Shown here: piece by piece, positions 28,258-36,923 of the stretch
Position numbering within the stretch: the stretch's first letter is position 1
Layout of the letters: each line of letters starts with the position of its first letter
NCBI RefSeq assembly: GCF_002812125.1
Contig: NZ_NPDQ01000008.1
Span: 1-64,000, forward strand
Direction of reading: 5' to 3'
DNA length: 64,000 nucleotides
DNA from: Leptospira brenneri
Lineage (GTDB): Bacteria > Spirochaetota > Leptospiria > Leptospirales > Leptospiraceae
Position numbers and translations under genes: made by a program
Notes under the pieces: generated by a model
Told to the model about the DNA's origin: nothing
The model's database searches: none
Seen by the model: the letters and a program-made list of their open reading frames with translations, nothing else

Positions 28258-28680
28258 TTATTCCAATACTCTTAAAAAAACGTCAGGGATAGGACATGGT
28301 TTTCTTTCCGCGTAATCAAAAAACACAATCGCAGTTTTAGCCCTCGCGATTTCTTTTCCGCCATTTTTATGAGTGATGACATAAACCATTTCTAAAGATT
28401 TTTTGGACACATTGTCCACATAAAGCTGCATCATCAAATCATCAGGGAAAAAAGCCTCCGACTTATATACGATGGCCACATCGGAAACTACAATCCCCTT
28501 CCCTTCTACATTGATTTCTGTCCACCCGTGCGAATGAAAGAATCTGGCCCGACATTCATGAGTTAAAGTGAGAATGGCATCATGTGCTAAATGCCCTGCA
28601 AAATTAATATCTGAGATACGAACACTAAGTTCCATAGAATAAATTTGTTTTTCAGGAATGTCGATGGAGATCCTGGCCAT
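28258..28680 (-). CDS. Acyl-CoA thioesterase, hotdog fold (4HBT-like)
   Basis: 140 residues from ATG 28680, which overlaps the glpD stop by one base. The YbgC/4HBT pattern is visible: SDINFAGHLAHDAILTLTHECRARFFHSHGW (residues about 22-52, given here only as a landmark with key His and Glu), VVSDVAIVYKSEAFFPDD in the middle and VFFDYAERKPCPIPD at the end. It would hydrolyse acyl-CoA or acyl-ACP. As the last gene of a lipid-related operon it may recycle acyl-CoA. The substrate cannot be told from sequence. Confidence 0.8.
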   Translation of the reverse strand: MARISIDIPEKQIYSMELSVRISDINFAGHLAHDAILTLTHECRARFFHSHGWTEINVEGKGIVVSDVAIVYKSEAFFPDDLMMQLYVDNVSKKSLEMVYVITHKNGGKEIARAKTAIVFFDYAERKPCPIPDVFLRVLE

Positions 28681-30320
28681 CAGTCCACCAACCATTTATA
28701 TCTTTCATCAACTGATTTTATTTCTTCTTTAAGACGTTCCGCATTCCAACCAAGTAATTTCGCAATTTTTTTATCCAAACGAGTTCGTTCCAATGGATCA
28801 AGAATCCCCACCGTACCAACACCTGATCTTCTAAAATAAAAATCTGCCAAACGAATGATATCTTCATGAGTTACCATATATTCAACTTCTTCTTCATAAT
28901 AGATTTCTCCATTAGGAATCCGGTAAAAATCTTTTCCTTCTAAAGGAAGAATTTTCCAAACGACACTTCCATAACGTTTTGCTAGTGTTTCTAGTTTTCC
29001 ACCGGAAACCTTCGGGAATCTAAGTTGAAGTTCATTCACAAGTTCCTTTAGACTTTGGTATCTTCCACCAAGTAGTGGCGTAAATTTCGTCGCAGGTGGA
29101 GTTTCTTGACCTTTAGAATACAAATCGATCGCATTCACTAGATTTTCCGCAACGGCCCGACTAGTGGTGTATTTCCCACCTAACGCAGAAAAGAAACCAG
29201 GAAACCCTTCTTTTTCATAATGGAAAATTTCAGACTTTCTAGAGGCAGTATAAGTGCCTTCCTTACTACCGATATCCTCAACTAATGGCCGAAGCCCCCC
29301 GTAATAATAATCCACATCTTTTAAAGTTAATTTAGCGAAACCGAAACTATAATTCACTTCATCTAATAGATCCACAATCTCAGATTGTTTGACTTTAAAA
29401 GCATCCGGGTCATCTTCATAGGCAGTGTCAGTCGTCCCAACAATGGTTTTCCCACGCCAAGGGATAACGAAGAGATGAGAACCATCCTTTTTCGAAAGTA
29501 AAACACATTCGTTTCCACAGATATTGCGAACTACCGCGTGAATCCCTTTGGAACGCACGAGTTTTTTCTCAGCCGTAACTCCAGTCATAGACTCAATAAC
29601 ATCGGCCCAAGGGCCGGCTGAGTTCACAATTACCTTTGCAGAAACCAATACTTTTTTTCCAGTAAGCGTATCTGTAAGACCGACCGTATAACCACCGCTA
29701 TTTTGTTTTTTTAGAGTTGTGACTCCAAGGTAATTAAAGGCATGAGCTCCTTTTTCTTTTGCAGATAAAATAAATTCTGTAGTATGTTTTTCAGGATTGG
29801 GATTTGCATAATCATAATATTGAAAACTCCCCTTTAGCGATTTTCGATTAAGTCCAAGAACCTTGTAAATGGTTTCTCCCATTGAATTCCAACGATATCT
29901 AGGTAATTGTACATCAGGATCTATCTCTTTATTTCGATCGAAGGAAAGTGCATTGTACAATTCCATCCCAAAAAAAAGTTGAATGCGTTGAAACCAGGAA
30001 CGGATAGGAATGATAAATCCCATTGGCCTGACTGCATGAGGAGAGATTTTTGCCAAATACCTCCTTTCTGAAAGTGATTCACGAACCAAAGCAAATTCAA
30101 AATTCTTTAAATACCGAAGACCACCATGAATTAGTTTTGAAGTGGCTTGGCTTGTACCAGAGGCATAATCATTTTTTTCTACAAGTAAACAATTGTAACC
30201 ACGAAGAGTTGCATCCCAAAGCACATTGGCACCGGTGATCCCACCACCAATGATGACGATATCATACTCGGCTTTTAAATGATTTAATCTCGAACTTTCA
30301 TTTTTTGTAATCTGTTTCAT
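28680..30320 (-). CDS. glpD: Glycerol-3-phosphate dehydrogenase, FAD-dependent
   Basis: 546 residues from ATG 30320; an upstream in-frame codon at 30392 would run into the previous gene. The FAD fingerprint is IVIIGGGITGANVLWDA (about residue 21), followed by DYASGTSQATSKLIHGGLRYL, which is diagnostic for GlpD. PWRGKTIVGTTDTAYEDDP and GGLRPLVED support the fold, and the C-terminal helical DAO_C domain is complete. It oxidises glycerol 3-phosphate to dihydroxyacetone phosphate and feeds electrons to quinone at the membrane. It sits after a lipid kinase gene with a 4-base gap. Confidence 0.94.
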   Translation of the reverse strand: MKQITKNESSRLNHLKAEYDIVIIGGGITGANVLWDATLRGYNCLLVEKNDYASGTSQATSKLIHGGLRYLKNFEFALVRESLSERRYLAKISPHAVRPMGFIIPIRSWFQRIQLFFGMELYNALSFDRNKEIDPDVQLPRYRWNSMGETIYKVLGLNRKSLKGSFQYYDYANPNPEKHTTEFILSAKEKGAHAFNYLGVTTLKKQNSGGYTVGLTDTLTGKKVLVSAKVIVNSAGPWADVIESMTGVTAEKKLVRSKGIHAVVRNICGNECVLLSKKDGSHLFVIPWRGKTIVGTTDTAYEDDPDAFKVKQSEIVDLLDEVNYSFGFAKLTLKDVDYYYGGLRPLVEDIGSKEGTYTASRKSEIFHYEKEGFPGFFSALGGKYTTSRAVAENLVNAIDLYSKGQETPPATKFTPLLGGRYQSLKELVNELQLRFPKVSGGKLETLAKRYGSVVWKILPLEGKDFYRIPNGEIYYEEEVEYMVTHEDIIRLADFYFRRSGVGTVGILDPLERTRLDKKIAKLLGWNAERLKEEIKSVDERYKWLVD

Positions 30321-30324
30321 TATA

Positions 30325-31251
30325 TTAACATTTAATTGGTAATGCTTTCGGTAAAACTTTGAAATGAGCAGGAAGTTGGCCCATATTTTCACCGTCTACA
30401 TCAATAAACACATTCTCTTCTGACTCTGCGGTGAGTTCCGTAATTTGTTTGGAAATTACTTTTGAATCATCAGACAATTTACCTCGGTATAAATATCCGA
30501 ACTTTCGTAAAGTTTCCATTACTGTAACATCTTGAATGGCAAGGAAATCCATTTTTCCATCATCTAACTTTGCTTTGGGAGCAAACCACATTCCTCCACC
30601 CGCATATTCGCCATTGGCACAGACGATTAATCTACATTTATTAGTGATTTTTTCGAATTTAGATAGGGTAAGAGTGATCTTTTTGTTGGTGTAAGTGAAT
30701 AACCCAAGCACAGTATATAACAAAAAAACTCCCTTCCCACCAATGATCGAGGCAAGTTTTGATCGATTGACATTATAAACGACCTCTCCTCCCATTCCAA
30801 AATCCGCTAAGTTCAAACAGAGATAATTACCTTTGGTTTGATCCGCTTTTGTATAAGTGATGGCGATTAGATCAATGGATCTTTCTGTTCCGCTAAGAAC
30901 TTGTTCTAATGCTTTGATCGGGTTCTTGGGGACTTTTACGGTTTTAATAAAATCATTTCCTCTCCCCGCAGGAATCGGACTGAATACAACATTTTTGTTA
31001 ATTAACTTTCCATTTTCAAAAAGACCATTGATAACATTGGAGAAGGTTCCATCTCCACCAATTCCTAAAATCCAATGGAACCCTTGTTTTACGGCATCTC
31101 TTGCAATATCACGAGCGGCCCGTTCCTTAGTTGTGGCTTCAAATTCATAAGGAATCCCTTTCTTTTGCAACTCTGGCTCAACTCGTCGCCAGACTTTTGC
31201 GGAGAGACCTCCACCTGATACTGGATTTAAAATTACTTTTATCTTTCTCAT
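30325..31251 (-). CDS. Diacylglycerol/sphingosine-type lipid kinase (YegS/DgkB family)
   Basis: A 308-residue kinase with the N-terminal NPVSGGG motif (residues 8-14), the nucleotide-binding GGDGTFSNVINGL (about 63-75) and PAGRGNDF (about 94-101). The C-terminal beta-rich half includes ANGEYAGGGMWFAPKAKLDD, typical of the family, and ENVFIDVDGE. It would phosphorylate diacylglycerol or another lipid alcohol using ATP. Its start shares one base with the TetR gene stop, so the two are coupled. Confidence 0.9.
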   Translation of the reverse strand: MRKIKVILNPVSGGGLSAKVWRRVEPELQKKGIPYEFEATTKERAARDIARDAVKQGFHWILGIGGDGTFSNVINGLFENGKLINKNVVFSPIPAGRGNDFIKTVKVPKNPIKALEQVLSGTERSIDLIAITYTKADQTKGNYLCLNLADFGMGGEVVYNVNRSKLASIIGGKGVFLLYTVLGLFTYTNKKITLTLSKFEKITNKCRLIVCANGEYAGGGMWFAPKAKLDDGKMDFLAIQDVTVMETLRKFGYLYRGKLSDDSKVISKQITELTAESEENVFIDVDGENMGQLPAHFKVLPKALPIKC

Positions 31252-31892
31252 TAAGTCTCTCCTTTGTTTCCACCAGAAAATAAACCATAGAATAGGACAT
31301 GTTCGATCGTTTCTAAATAAGCCTTTTCACTTTTGATTTCATTTTGGAAGTGCCCTTCCAGAATCACTTCCACAGCACCACGAATCATACCCCAAGCGAC
31401 TGCAACATTAGGATAAGTTCCTCTAGCGTTGATTAGGTTTTCCTGTTTTGCTTGTTTATAAATCTTTTCTAAAAGTGTTAACCTATTTGTTCTTTCATCA
31501 GTTAATAGTTTTCGCATATCTTCAGAAACATTATTGATGTTTAGGTTAACCCCACACTGCCTTGCAACAACATACATATGGCGGTCACCCAAACAATGAT
31601 CAATATAAGCTCTAATTGCTTTTCTAGACATTTCAATGGCAGTTTGTTCATCTAACGATTTTTCTAAACGTCCTCGAAGACGAAGATAATCTTCGTATTG
31701 AATACGAGCCATCAAATCGTCTTTACTTTTGAAGTGTAAATAAATCGTTCCTCGACCAATCTCCAATTGTTTGGCAATGTCATCCATCTTTACCAGTGAC
31801 GGATGTTTGGTTCTAAAAAGTTCAATGGCACAATTGAGAATATCAGCTTCTCTTTGTGCAAATTCACGTTTTTTCCTTTCAGAAACACCCAT
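31251..31892 (-). CDS. TetR-family transcriptional regulator
   Basis: A 213-residue protein with an N-terminal helix-turn-helix (MDDIAKQLEIGRGTIYLHF, about residues 36-54) inside a typical TetR DNA-binding domain. The C-terminal helical part would bind a ligand, unknown but perhaps an acyl-CoA or lipid given the neighbours. It is embedded as the second gene of the lipid operon, with one-base overlaps on both sides, so it is likely to regulate its own operon. Confidence 0.92.
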   Translation of the reverse strand: MGVSERKKREFAQREADILNCAIELFRTKHPSLVKMDDIAKQLEIGRGTIYLHFKSKDDLMARIQYEDYLRLRGRLEKSLDEQTAIEMSRKAIRAYIDHCLGDRHMYVVARQCGVNLNINNVSEDMRKLLTDERTNRLTLLEKIYKQAKQENLINARGTYPNVAVAWGMIRGAVEVILEGHFQNEIKSEKAYLETIEHVLFYGLFSGGNKGET

Positions 31893-33508
31893 TACTTAAG
31901 TCCTAACAATCCACCTGGATTCATAATTCCTTTCGGATCAAAAGTTTTTTTGAGAGAAGACAAAATACGAAGGCCTTCTTTTCCAACCTCACCTTCCATC
32001 CATGGAGACAACATCCTTCCAATTCCATGATGATGAGACAAAGAACCGCCATGTTTGTGAATGCTATCAATAATTCCTTTGTGAAACTTTACAAAGTCTG
32101 TAATTTCATTTTTCCCATTGATTGGGCTTAAAAAAATAAAATACAAATTGGCGCCGTTTTCATAAGCATGGGAGATATGAACCATACAAGAAGTATTGTC
32201 ATGGCTTTTGATATATGCTCTAGTTTTTTCCCACAACTCATGTAAATTTGACCAGCTAACAGCCGTCTCCAAGGTATCAATTCTGATTCCTTCATCCATT
32301 AGATAATCACGAAGATACGCACTAGAATATCTTTGGTGCAACCACTTGTTGACAGGAGACTCTCCTGTAGAAAATCCACCATTCCGTTTTGCAATTTTTT
32401 TAATCTTTTTTAGAACTTCTTTTGCATAAGTTGGATCACCATCTACAATGATGTGCATTAGAGATCTTTCCATTGGTTTATAACCAATGAACCTTAAAAA
32501 TAAATCTTCTTTCCCACCATGAAGTCCACTCATATGAAATGCGATATCTGTTTCTTCTGGATCTTGGATTCGAAAGAAATGTGGTTTACCAAAACCGGAT
32601 TGCATCACTTCTCTCATTGTCTCTACTGCCTTTTCAAAACTTTTAAACACATAGGAACCTTTGGCAGAATTTTCAGGATGATACTTACGAATCTTCAAGG
32701 TGGCTTTGGTAATAACACCAAAACTTCCCTCTGTTCCTAAAAACAATCGGAAAAGGTCAGGACCTATGGAAGCGGCAGGATAAGCCTTTGATTCAAATTT
32801 ACCTGATGGAGTAATTGCTGTTAAACCAAGGAGAATGTCTTCTATTTTCCCATATCCAGTCGAAGCTTGGCCTGCACCTTTAGCAGCAATCCAACCACCA
32901 ACAGTTGAAAATTCAAAGGATTGTGGAAAATGGCCACAAGTATAACCACGTTCATTTAAATGTTTTTCTAAAACAGGGCCATAAACCCCAGCTTCCACAG
33001 TGACAGTCGAATCAATAGCATTAAACTCTAAAATTCGATTGAGCCGAGATAAATCTAAAGAGATTCCACCTTTAGGAGCTTGTAAGGCTTTGGTAACAGT
33101 GGAACCAGCACCGTAAGGAATCACGGGAATTTTTGATGTATTGGCAAGTGCTATGACCGCAACCACTTCTTGTTCTGACTTTGGTGATACAACAACATCC
33201 ACCACGTCTGTGACTTCGCCAAATCTTGCTTTGTATATCTCTGTATAAAATTTACCAATGGAATGTTTGGCACGCGAAGCATCGTCTAACGAGACATTAT
33301 CTTTTCCAACAATTTGTTTTAGTTTGGTAATAGTGGCAGTAGAAATTTTTGATTTTTTTAAAGGATTAAGAGGTAACTCGCCTTTCGGAAAAGATGTTTT
33401 AAACTCTTGGTCCACCGGGAACTGTTCTTCTAAAAATTTTAAAGTATGTTCCGGTAGTTTTTCTTCTACATCGGGGGATCCCCATTTATAAATTGTACGA
33501 GTTTGCAT
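31892..33508 (-). CDS. FAD-linked oxidase of the alkyldihydroxyacetonephosphate synthase (AGPS) type
   Basis: About 538 residues. The start is uncertain: TTG 33520 is three bases after AAGGAC, while ATG 33508 is fifteen bases away. The VAO-type FAD domain has PYGAGSTVTKALQAPKGG (about residue 133) and STVGGWIAAKGAGQASTGYG. The substrate domain ends in SHHHGIGRMLSPW and FDPKGIMNPGG, the usual AGPS/D-lactate-dehydrogenase signature. The combination resembles AGPS, which swaps an acyl for an alkyl group on acyl-DHAP in ether-lipid synthesis. The neighbours GlpD and lipid kinase fit that idea, but other FAD-linked oxidases remain possible. Confidence 0.8.
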   Translation of the reverse strand: MQTRTIYKWGSPDVEEKLPEHTLKFLEEQFPVDQEFKTSFPKGELPLNPLKKSKISTATITKLKQIVGKDNVSLDDASRAKHSIGKFYTEIYKARFGEVTDVVDVVVSPKSEQEVVAVIALANTSKIPVIPYGAGSTVTKALQAPKGGISLDLSRLNRILEFNAIDSTVTVEAGVYGPVLEKHLNERGYTCGHFPQSFEFSTVGGWIAAKGAGQASTGYGKIEDILLGLTAITPSGKFESKAYPAASIGPDLFRLFLGTEGSFGVITKATLKIRKYHPENSAKGSYVFKSFEKAVETMREVMQSGFGKPHFFRIQDPEETDIAFHMSGLHGGKEDLFLRFIGYKPMERSLMHIIVDGDPTYAKEVLKKIKKIAKRNGGFSTGESPVNKWLHQRYSSAYLRDYLMDEGIRIDTLETAVSWSNLHELWEKTRAYIKSHDNTSCMVHISHAYENGANLYFIFLSPINGKNEITDFVKFHKGIIDSIHKHGGSLSHHHGIGRMLSPWMEGEVGKEGLRILSSLKKTFDPKGIMNPGGLLGLK

Positions 33509-33596
33509 AGTGGTAACCAAAAGTCCTTATTTGTTCCAAAATTTGAACCAAGTTCAATATTTGACAACCAAAATAACTAGAAGTTACAAATTTTCT

Positions 33597-34049
33597 TCAA
33601 CCACGGAACTCTTTAATGTACTCTGCTCTGACTTGGTCTATAAATTCATTTGTTAGTCTAGTCTCGAATAATGTAGATAAGGTTTCTACAAGTACATCAT
33701 CCAAATCAAACCCTGTTAAAATCCATTCGATAAGTTCAAAAGTAATGTCAACGGCAGGGTTTTGGTTTAAATCCGATTTACCTTTTGCAATTGCTAACAA
33801 GAGATTGGTGATACCTGCCAAATCTCCTTTGGCAATCAAGGAACGAATTTCTGTAGGGAAAGACACCATTAACTTTTGTTTTATGGCATTAGGAGTGAAG
33901 ACAATCTGATCCTCAGATAAATCAAGTGCCTTTAATAGATGGTCTTTTAAATTTTTTTCAGAATGATGGCTTTCTTGCCAAACAAGAAGAATCTTCTCAC
34001 CGACAAGAGAGTCTTCAAATGGTAAAAAAGGATGAGGTTTTTTATCCAT
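33597..34049 (-). CDS. Hypothetical protein downstream of HU
   Basis: 150 residues from ATG 34049; a GTG at 34082 would read through the hairpin before it. It is soluble and mostly helical, with no signal peptide. Stretches such as KILLVWQESHHSEKNLKDHL and FELIEWILTGFDLDDVLVETL recall nothing specific to me. The gene follows HU closely but is separated from it by a strong hairpin, so it may be expressed only by read-through or its own promoter. Confidence 0.65.
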   Translation of the reverse strand: MDKKPHPFLPFEDSLVGEKILLVWQESHHSEKNLKDHLLKALDLSEDQIVFTPNAIKQKLMVSFPTEIRSLIAKGDLAGITNLLLAIAKGKSDLNQNPAVDITFELIEWILTGFDLDDVLVETLSTLFETRLTNEFIDQVRAEYIKEFRG

Positions 34050-34055
34050 AAAATG

Positions 34056-34077
34056 CCCAGGGGGACTTCCTCCTGGG
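34056..34077 (-). terminator. Hairpin between HU and the next gene
   Basis: On the minus strand CCCAGGAGG and the matching CCCCCTGGG form a 9-bp stem with one G-U pair and the 4-base loop AAGT, followed by CATTTT. It likely ends HU transcripts in part. It also buries an AGGAGG sequence about 20 bases before ATG 34049. Confidence 0.55.
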
Positions 34078-34090
34078 TTCACAAACTTTA

Positions 34091-34396
34091 TTATTTTTTA
34101 GGAGGCACAACAGCGTCTTTACAAGTTTTAGAAAGTGTGAATTTAACAACAGTTTTAGCAGGGATTACAATCGCTTCACCAGTTGCTGGGTTTCTTCCTT
34201 TACGTTTTGGACGATTGCGTTTAACTAGTTTTCCTAAACCTGGAATTACGAATGCTCCGTTTTTCTTAGTTTCTTTGTAAGCGAGTTCCACAAAGGAGTC
34301 CAAGAACGCTGCTACGTTCTTTTTGGTCATACCAGTTGTTTCAGCGAGTTCGCTGAGCATTTCGGACTTCTTCATTGGGGTAGGAGTTGTTGCCAT
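34091..34396 (-). CDS. HU-family DNA-binding protein
   Basis: 101 residues, near the usual 90-100 of HU/IHF proteins. KKSEMLSELAETTGMTKKNV opens the helical dimerisation part. FVIPGLGKLVKRNRPKRKGRNP is the beta-arm with the expected basic residues and Asn-Pro tip, and IPAKTVVKFTLSKTCKDAV closes the fold. It bends and compacts DNA. It has a good ribosome-binding site (GAGGAAA) and a 177-base A/T-rich upstream region shared with the divergent kinase-like gene. Confidence 0.95.
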   Translation of the reverse strand: MATTPTPMKKSEMLSELAETTGMTKKNVAAFLDSFVELAYKETKKNGAFVIPGLGKLVKRNRPKRKGRNPATGEAIVIPAKTVVKFTLSKTCKDAVVPPKK

Positions 34397-34573
34397 ACTT
34401 TGATTTTCCTCTAAACCATTTAACGGTTACACATTATTTATAAAACTACATGATTTGGTACAAGACTAAATTGATTTTGGATACAATTTTTCTGCAAATT
34501 TCCTAAGAAAAACGAAGTTTTTTCAAAAAAACCTTTATTTCCCTAAGGAAAATGGGAATTTCTTCCAAAACTC

Positions 34574-35851
34574 ATGACTTCAACCAAGTATAAAAAGGTC
34601 GTAGTGGTATTCAAACGTACCAAATATGAATTGGATTTGGAAACTTATGGCTCCATTCAAGCATACAAAGAAGTCGCGCGCCAGAATCCAGAAGTCTTCG
34701 AAAGAACTTTTGAATCACACCAAAGGCAATTACAATCTCGAGAATTTCTAAAATCCCAAGTATTTCCCAAGGCCGACTTTGTATTCCGTGAGAACTTTGA
34801 TCCAGAGGATGGGAACAAATACGATTTGATCATTGCCCATGGCGGAGATAACCATTTCACTTATGTGGCTCATTTGGCAGGAAATACTCACTTAATCGGA
34901 TGCAATTCTGATCCTGATTCCTCAGTAGGAGCTCTCCTCGGTTTTACTGCTGAAGAATTGAAAACTGCAGTAGCAAACAACTTCAAACACACCCGCCTAG
35001 AAGCATGGTCGCTTCTTGATACCGAAATTCAATATCCAAATGGAACCAAACTCAAAACAGTTCCGGCAATTTGTGAACTCTCTGTCCGAAACAATAGCCC
35101 TGATCTCACCTCTCGGTTTTGGATTTCTTACCAAGATAAAAAAGAAGAACAAAAATGTTCTGGCCTTCTTGTTTATACGGGAGCTGGATCTACCGGTTGG
35201 ATCACATCCTGTTTCCCCAAAAAATTCCCATCTTTTTCCAAACATGAGCCATTTTTCCATGTTTATTCTCGAGAAATTCGAGTGAAGTCCCGAGAAACAG
35301 AGTTTTCCTTGGCAGATTTTAGGGCTTTAGATCAAGTGGAAGTTATTTCTGAGATGAACGGTGGGTTAGCGGTTGATTCCCTCACAGAGAGGCATTATCC
35401 ATTTCCACCTTACGCAAAGGCGACAATTCGGTTATCGCCCGAGAAATTATTTGTAATTGTTCCGCTAAAGAGAGGGGAATCCATGCAAGACTTACCATAC
35501 GAAATAGAACAAAAACGCATTAATGGAACTGTCATCGTCCAAATCAAAGGTCGTATGGAATCAGGTCCACTCGACCGAATCACTCAAACGATTTTGGATG
35601 AAATGGTGGGAGCTGATAGAAAACATCTTATTTTGGATTTTTCAGAACTTAGATATATTTCTAGTTTAGGAATTCGAATGATCCTGGATGTAAAAATGAA
35701 CTTACAGAAAAGAAATAAAGAAATGGCTTTAGTTGGAGTGACAAGTTCCATCCTTCAAGTTTTCCATCTACTCGGTCTTTCCAACGCCTTCCAATTTTAT
35801 AACGATCGTGAAGAAGCTTTAAAGTCTTTTGAGGAGCCATCTAAGTCCTAG
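34574..35851 (+). CDS. NAD-kinase-like domain fused to a C-terminal STAS domain
   Basis: A 425-residue two-domain protein. Residues about 5-300 resemble the NAD kinase fold, closest by eye to the mitochondrial NADK2 group: GGDN at 90-93 in YDLIIAHGGDNHF, then LIGCNSDPDSSVGALLGF (about 107) and SGLLVYTGAGSTGWITS (about 196). The last 115 residues form a STAS (anti-anti-sigma-like) domain: VIVQIKGRMESGPLDR, LILDFSELRYISSLGIRMIL and FHLLGLSNAFQFYNDREEAL. A Ser-Ser at the phosphorylation position (YISSLG) is kept. NAD kinases normally lack a STAS domain. The partner or signal is unknown. The downstream gene begins directly after its stop. Confidence 0.85.
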   Translation: MTSTKYKKVVVVFKRTKYELDLETYGSIQAYKEVARQNPEVFERTFESHQRQLQSREFLKSQVFPKADFVFRENFDPEDGNKYDLIIAHGGDNHFTYVAHLAGNTHLIGCNSDPDSSVGALLGFTAEELKTAVANNFKHTRLEAWSLLDTEIQYPNGTKLKTVPAICELSVRNNSPDLTSRFWISYQDKKEEQKCSGLLVYTGAGSTGWITSCFPKKFPSFSKHEPFFHVYSREIRVKSRETEFSLADFRALDQVEVISEMNGGLAVDSLTERHYPFPPYAKATIRLSPEKLFVIVPLKRGESMQDLPYEIEQKRINGTVIVQIKGRMESGPLDRITQTILDEMVGADRKHLILDFSELRYISSLGIRMILDVKMNLQKRNKEMALVGVTSSILQVFHLLGLSNAFQFYNDREEALKSFEEPSKS

Positions 35852-36400
35852 ATGTCTCCAAAAATCTCGGTTTGGATTTCCAATTCGGTTTTTATTTCAT
35901 TTATTGTTATTTCTCTACTCTATTCTCTTGTTCATTTTGAAAATAGTTACTTAAAATCAGAAACCCTGACTCTATCAACGGAGAAAAACAGGAGTTTTGC
36001 GATCGTACAGGAACTTTCACGGGTAAAAAACCAATTTCCTATTGCTTACCAATGCCACTATAGTTTTGGACTCAGCAATGGTTCCCTTTATGAGATCACA
36101 GAACGGATTCCCTACTCTATATACAAAAGACTGCGGTTAGGTGATACTATCGAGGTATATAAAAAAGAGATTAGGATTTTTGGAAGGCAAACAGCGATTT
36201 CGCAAATTAGGGGGAATGAAGAACCTCTCCCCCTTTTGGAAAACTTAGAAAGATACTTTTTATACGGATTTATCTATTTACTCGCATTAGTCGGTATTAC
36301 TTCAATTTTTAGGGTTTTGGGATTACTATCTCGAACTTATCCTTCGCAGCAAAAACCAGTTGTGACTGACGAGATTGTTGCAAATAAAGTTCAGGATTAA
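35852..36400 (+). CDS. Hypothetical two-helix membrane protein
   Basis: A 182-residue protein that begins on the base after the upstream stop, so it is probably co-transcribed and translationally linked with the kinase-STAS protein. One helix lies at about residues 11-28 and another at about 134-155; the region between is a beta-rich extracytoplasmic loop similar in plan to DUF3592 proteins (GDTIEVYKKEIRIFG). I cannot assign a role. Its last 92 bases overlap the 3' end of the opposite-strand gene. Confidence 0.6.
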   Translation: MSPKISVWISNSVFISFIVISLLYSLVHFENSYLKSETLTLSTEKNRSFAIVQELSRVKNQFPIAYQCHYSFGLSNGSLYEITERIPYSIYKRLRLGDTIEVYKKEIRIFGRQTAISQIRGNEEPLPLLENLERYFLYGFIYLLALVGITSIFRVLGLLSRTYPSQQKPVVTDEIVANKVQD

Positions 36401-36845
36401 CATCAAAACTCACAAAACACATATATTTATCATGTTTTACGATGTACATATATTCTAAATAGTTTAAATGGGTGTTTTGTGTCATAAACCCACGGAGCCA
36501 TTTACTTTCTCTATATACTCTCTCATATTGAATATTAGTAGCATCGATTTTCTTAATTGCTTCTGCTGATTCTTTTGAATAATCGCGGCTCATAATCTCT
36601 TTTTTGAGCGTCTTAATCAAGTTATATTCCAATTTCGCTTTATTAGGTGGTAAATTTTCAGGGCGGGTTTTATAATAGTATTCGAATAACTCTTTGTCTT
36701 GTCCCTCTTTTGCATCATGATTCTCTTGGCTTGAATCAGCGGAAGTGACTTGTGGTTTGGTGTCCTGTGCAGAAATAGAGGCTACTGCTACAAATAACAC
36801 AAAAGTAATTGGTAGGGATTTTTTTAAGAGTTCCATAGTCTTCAT
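36309..36845 (-). CDS. Exported hypothetical protein
   Basis: 178 residues from ATG 36845, which has AGGA eight bases upstream. The signal peptide (KKSLPITFVLFVAVASISAQD) is clear, with likely cleavage after SISA. The mature part is Lys/Glu/Tyr-rich and helical (EYYYKTRPENLPPNKAKLEY ... RVYRESKWLRGFMTQNTHLN). I do not recognise it. It converges with and overlaps the membrane protein gene at its 3' end. Confidence 0.65.
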   Translation of the reverse strand: MKTMELLKKSLPITFVLFVAVASISAQDTKPQVTSADSSQENHDAKEGQDKELFEYYYKTRPENLPPNKAKLEYNLIKTLKKEIMSRDYSKESAEAIKKIDATNIQYERVYRESKWLRGFMTQNTHLNYLEYMYIVKHDKYMCFVSFDVNPELYLQQSRQSQLVFAAKDKFEIVIPKP

Positions 36846-36923
36846 TATCGGAATCCTGACAGAAATTTCAAAATAAAATTTTCTGTTTTCAAAAAGAGAA
36901 ACAAGGTTCAAAACAGGTTTATC

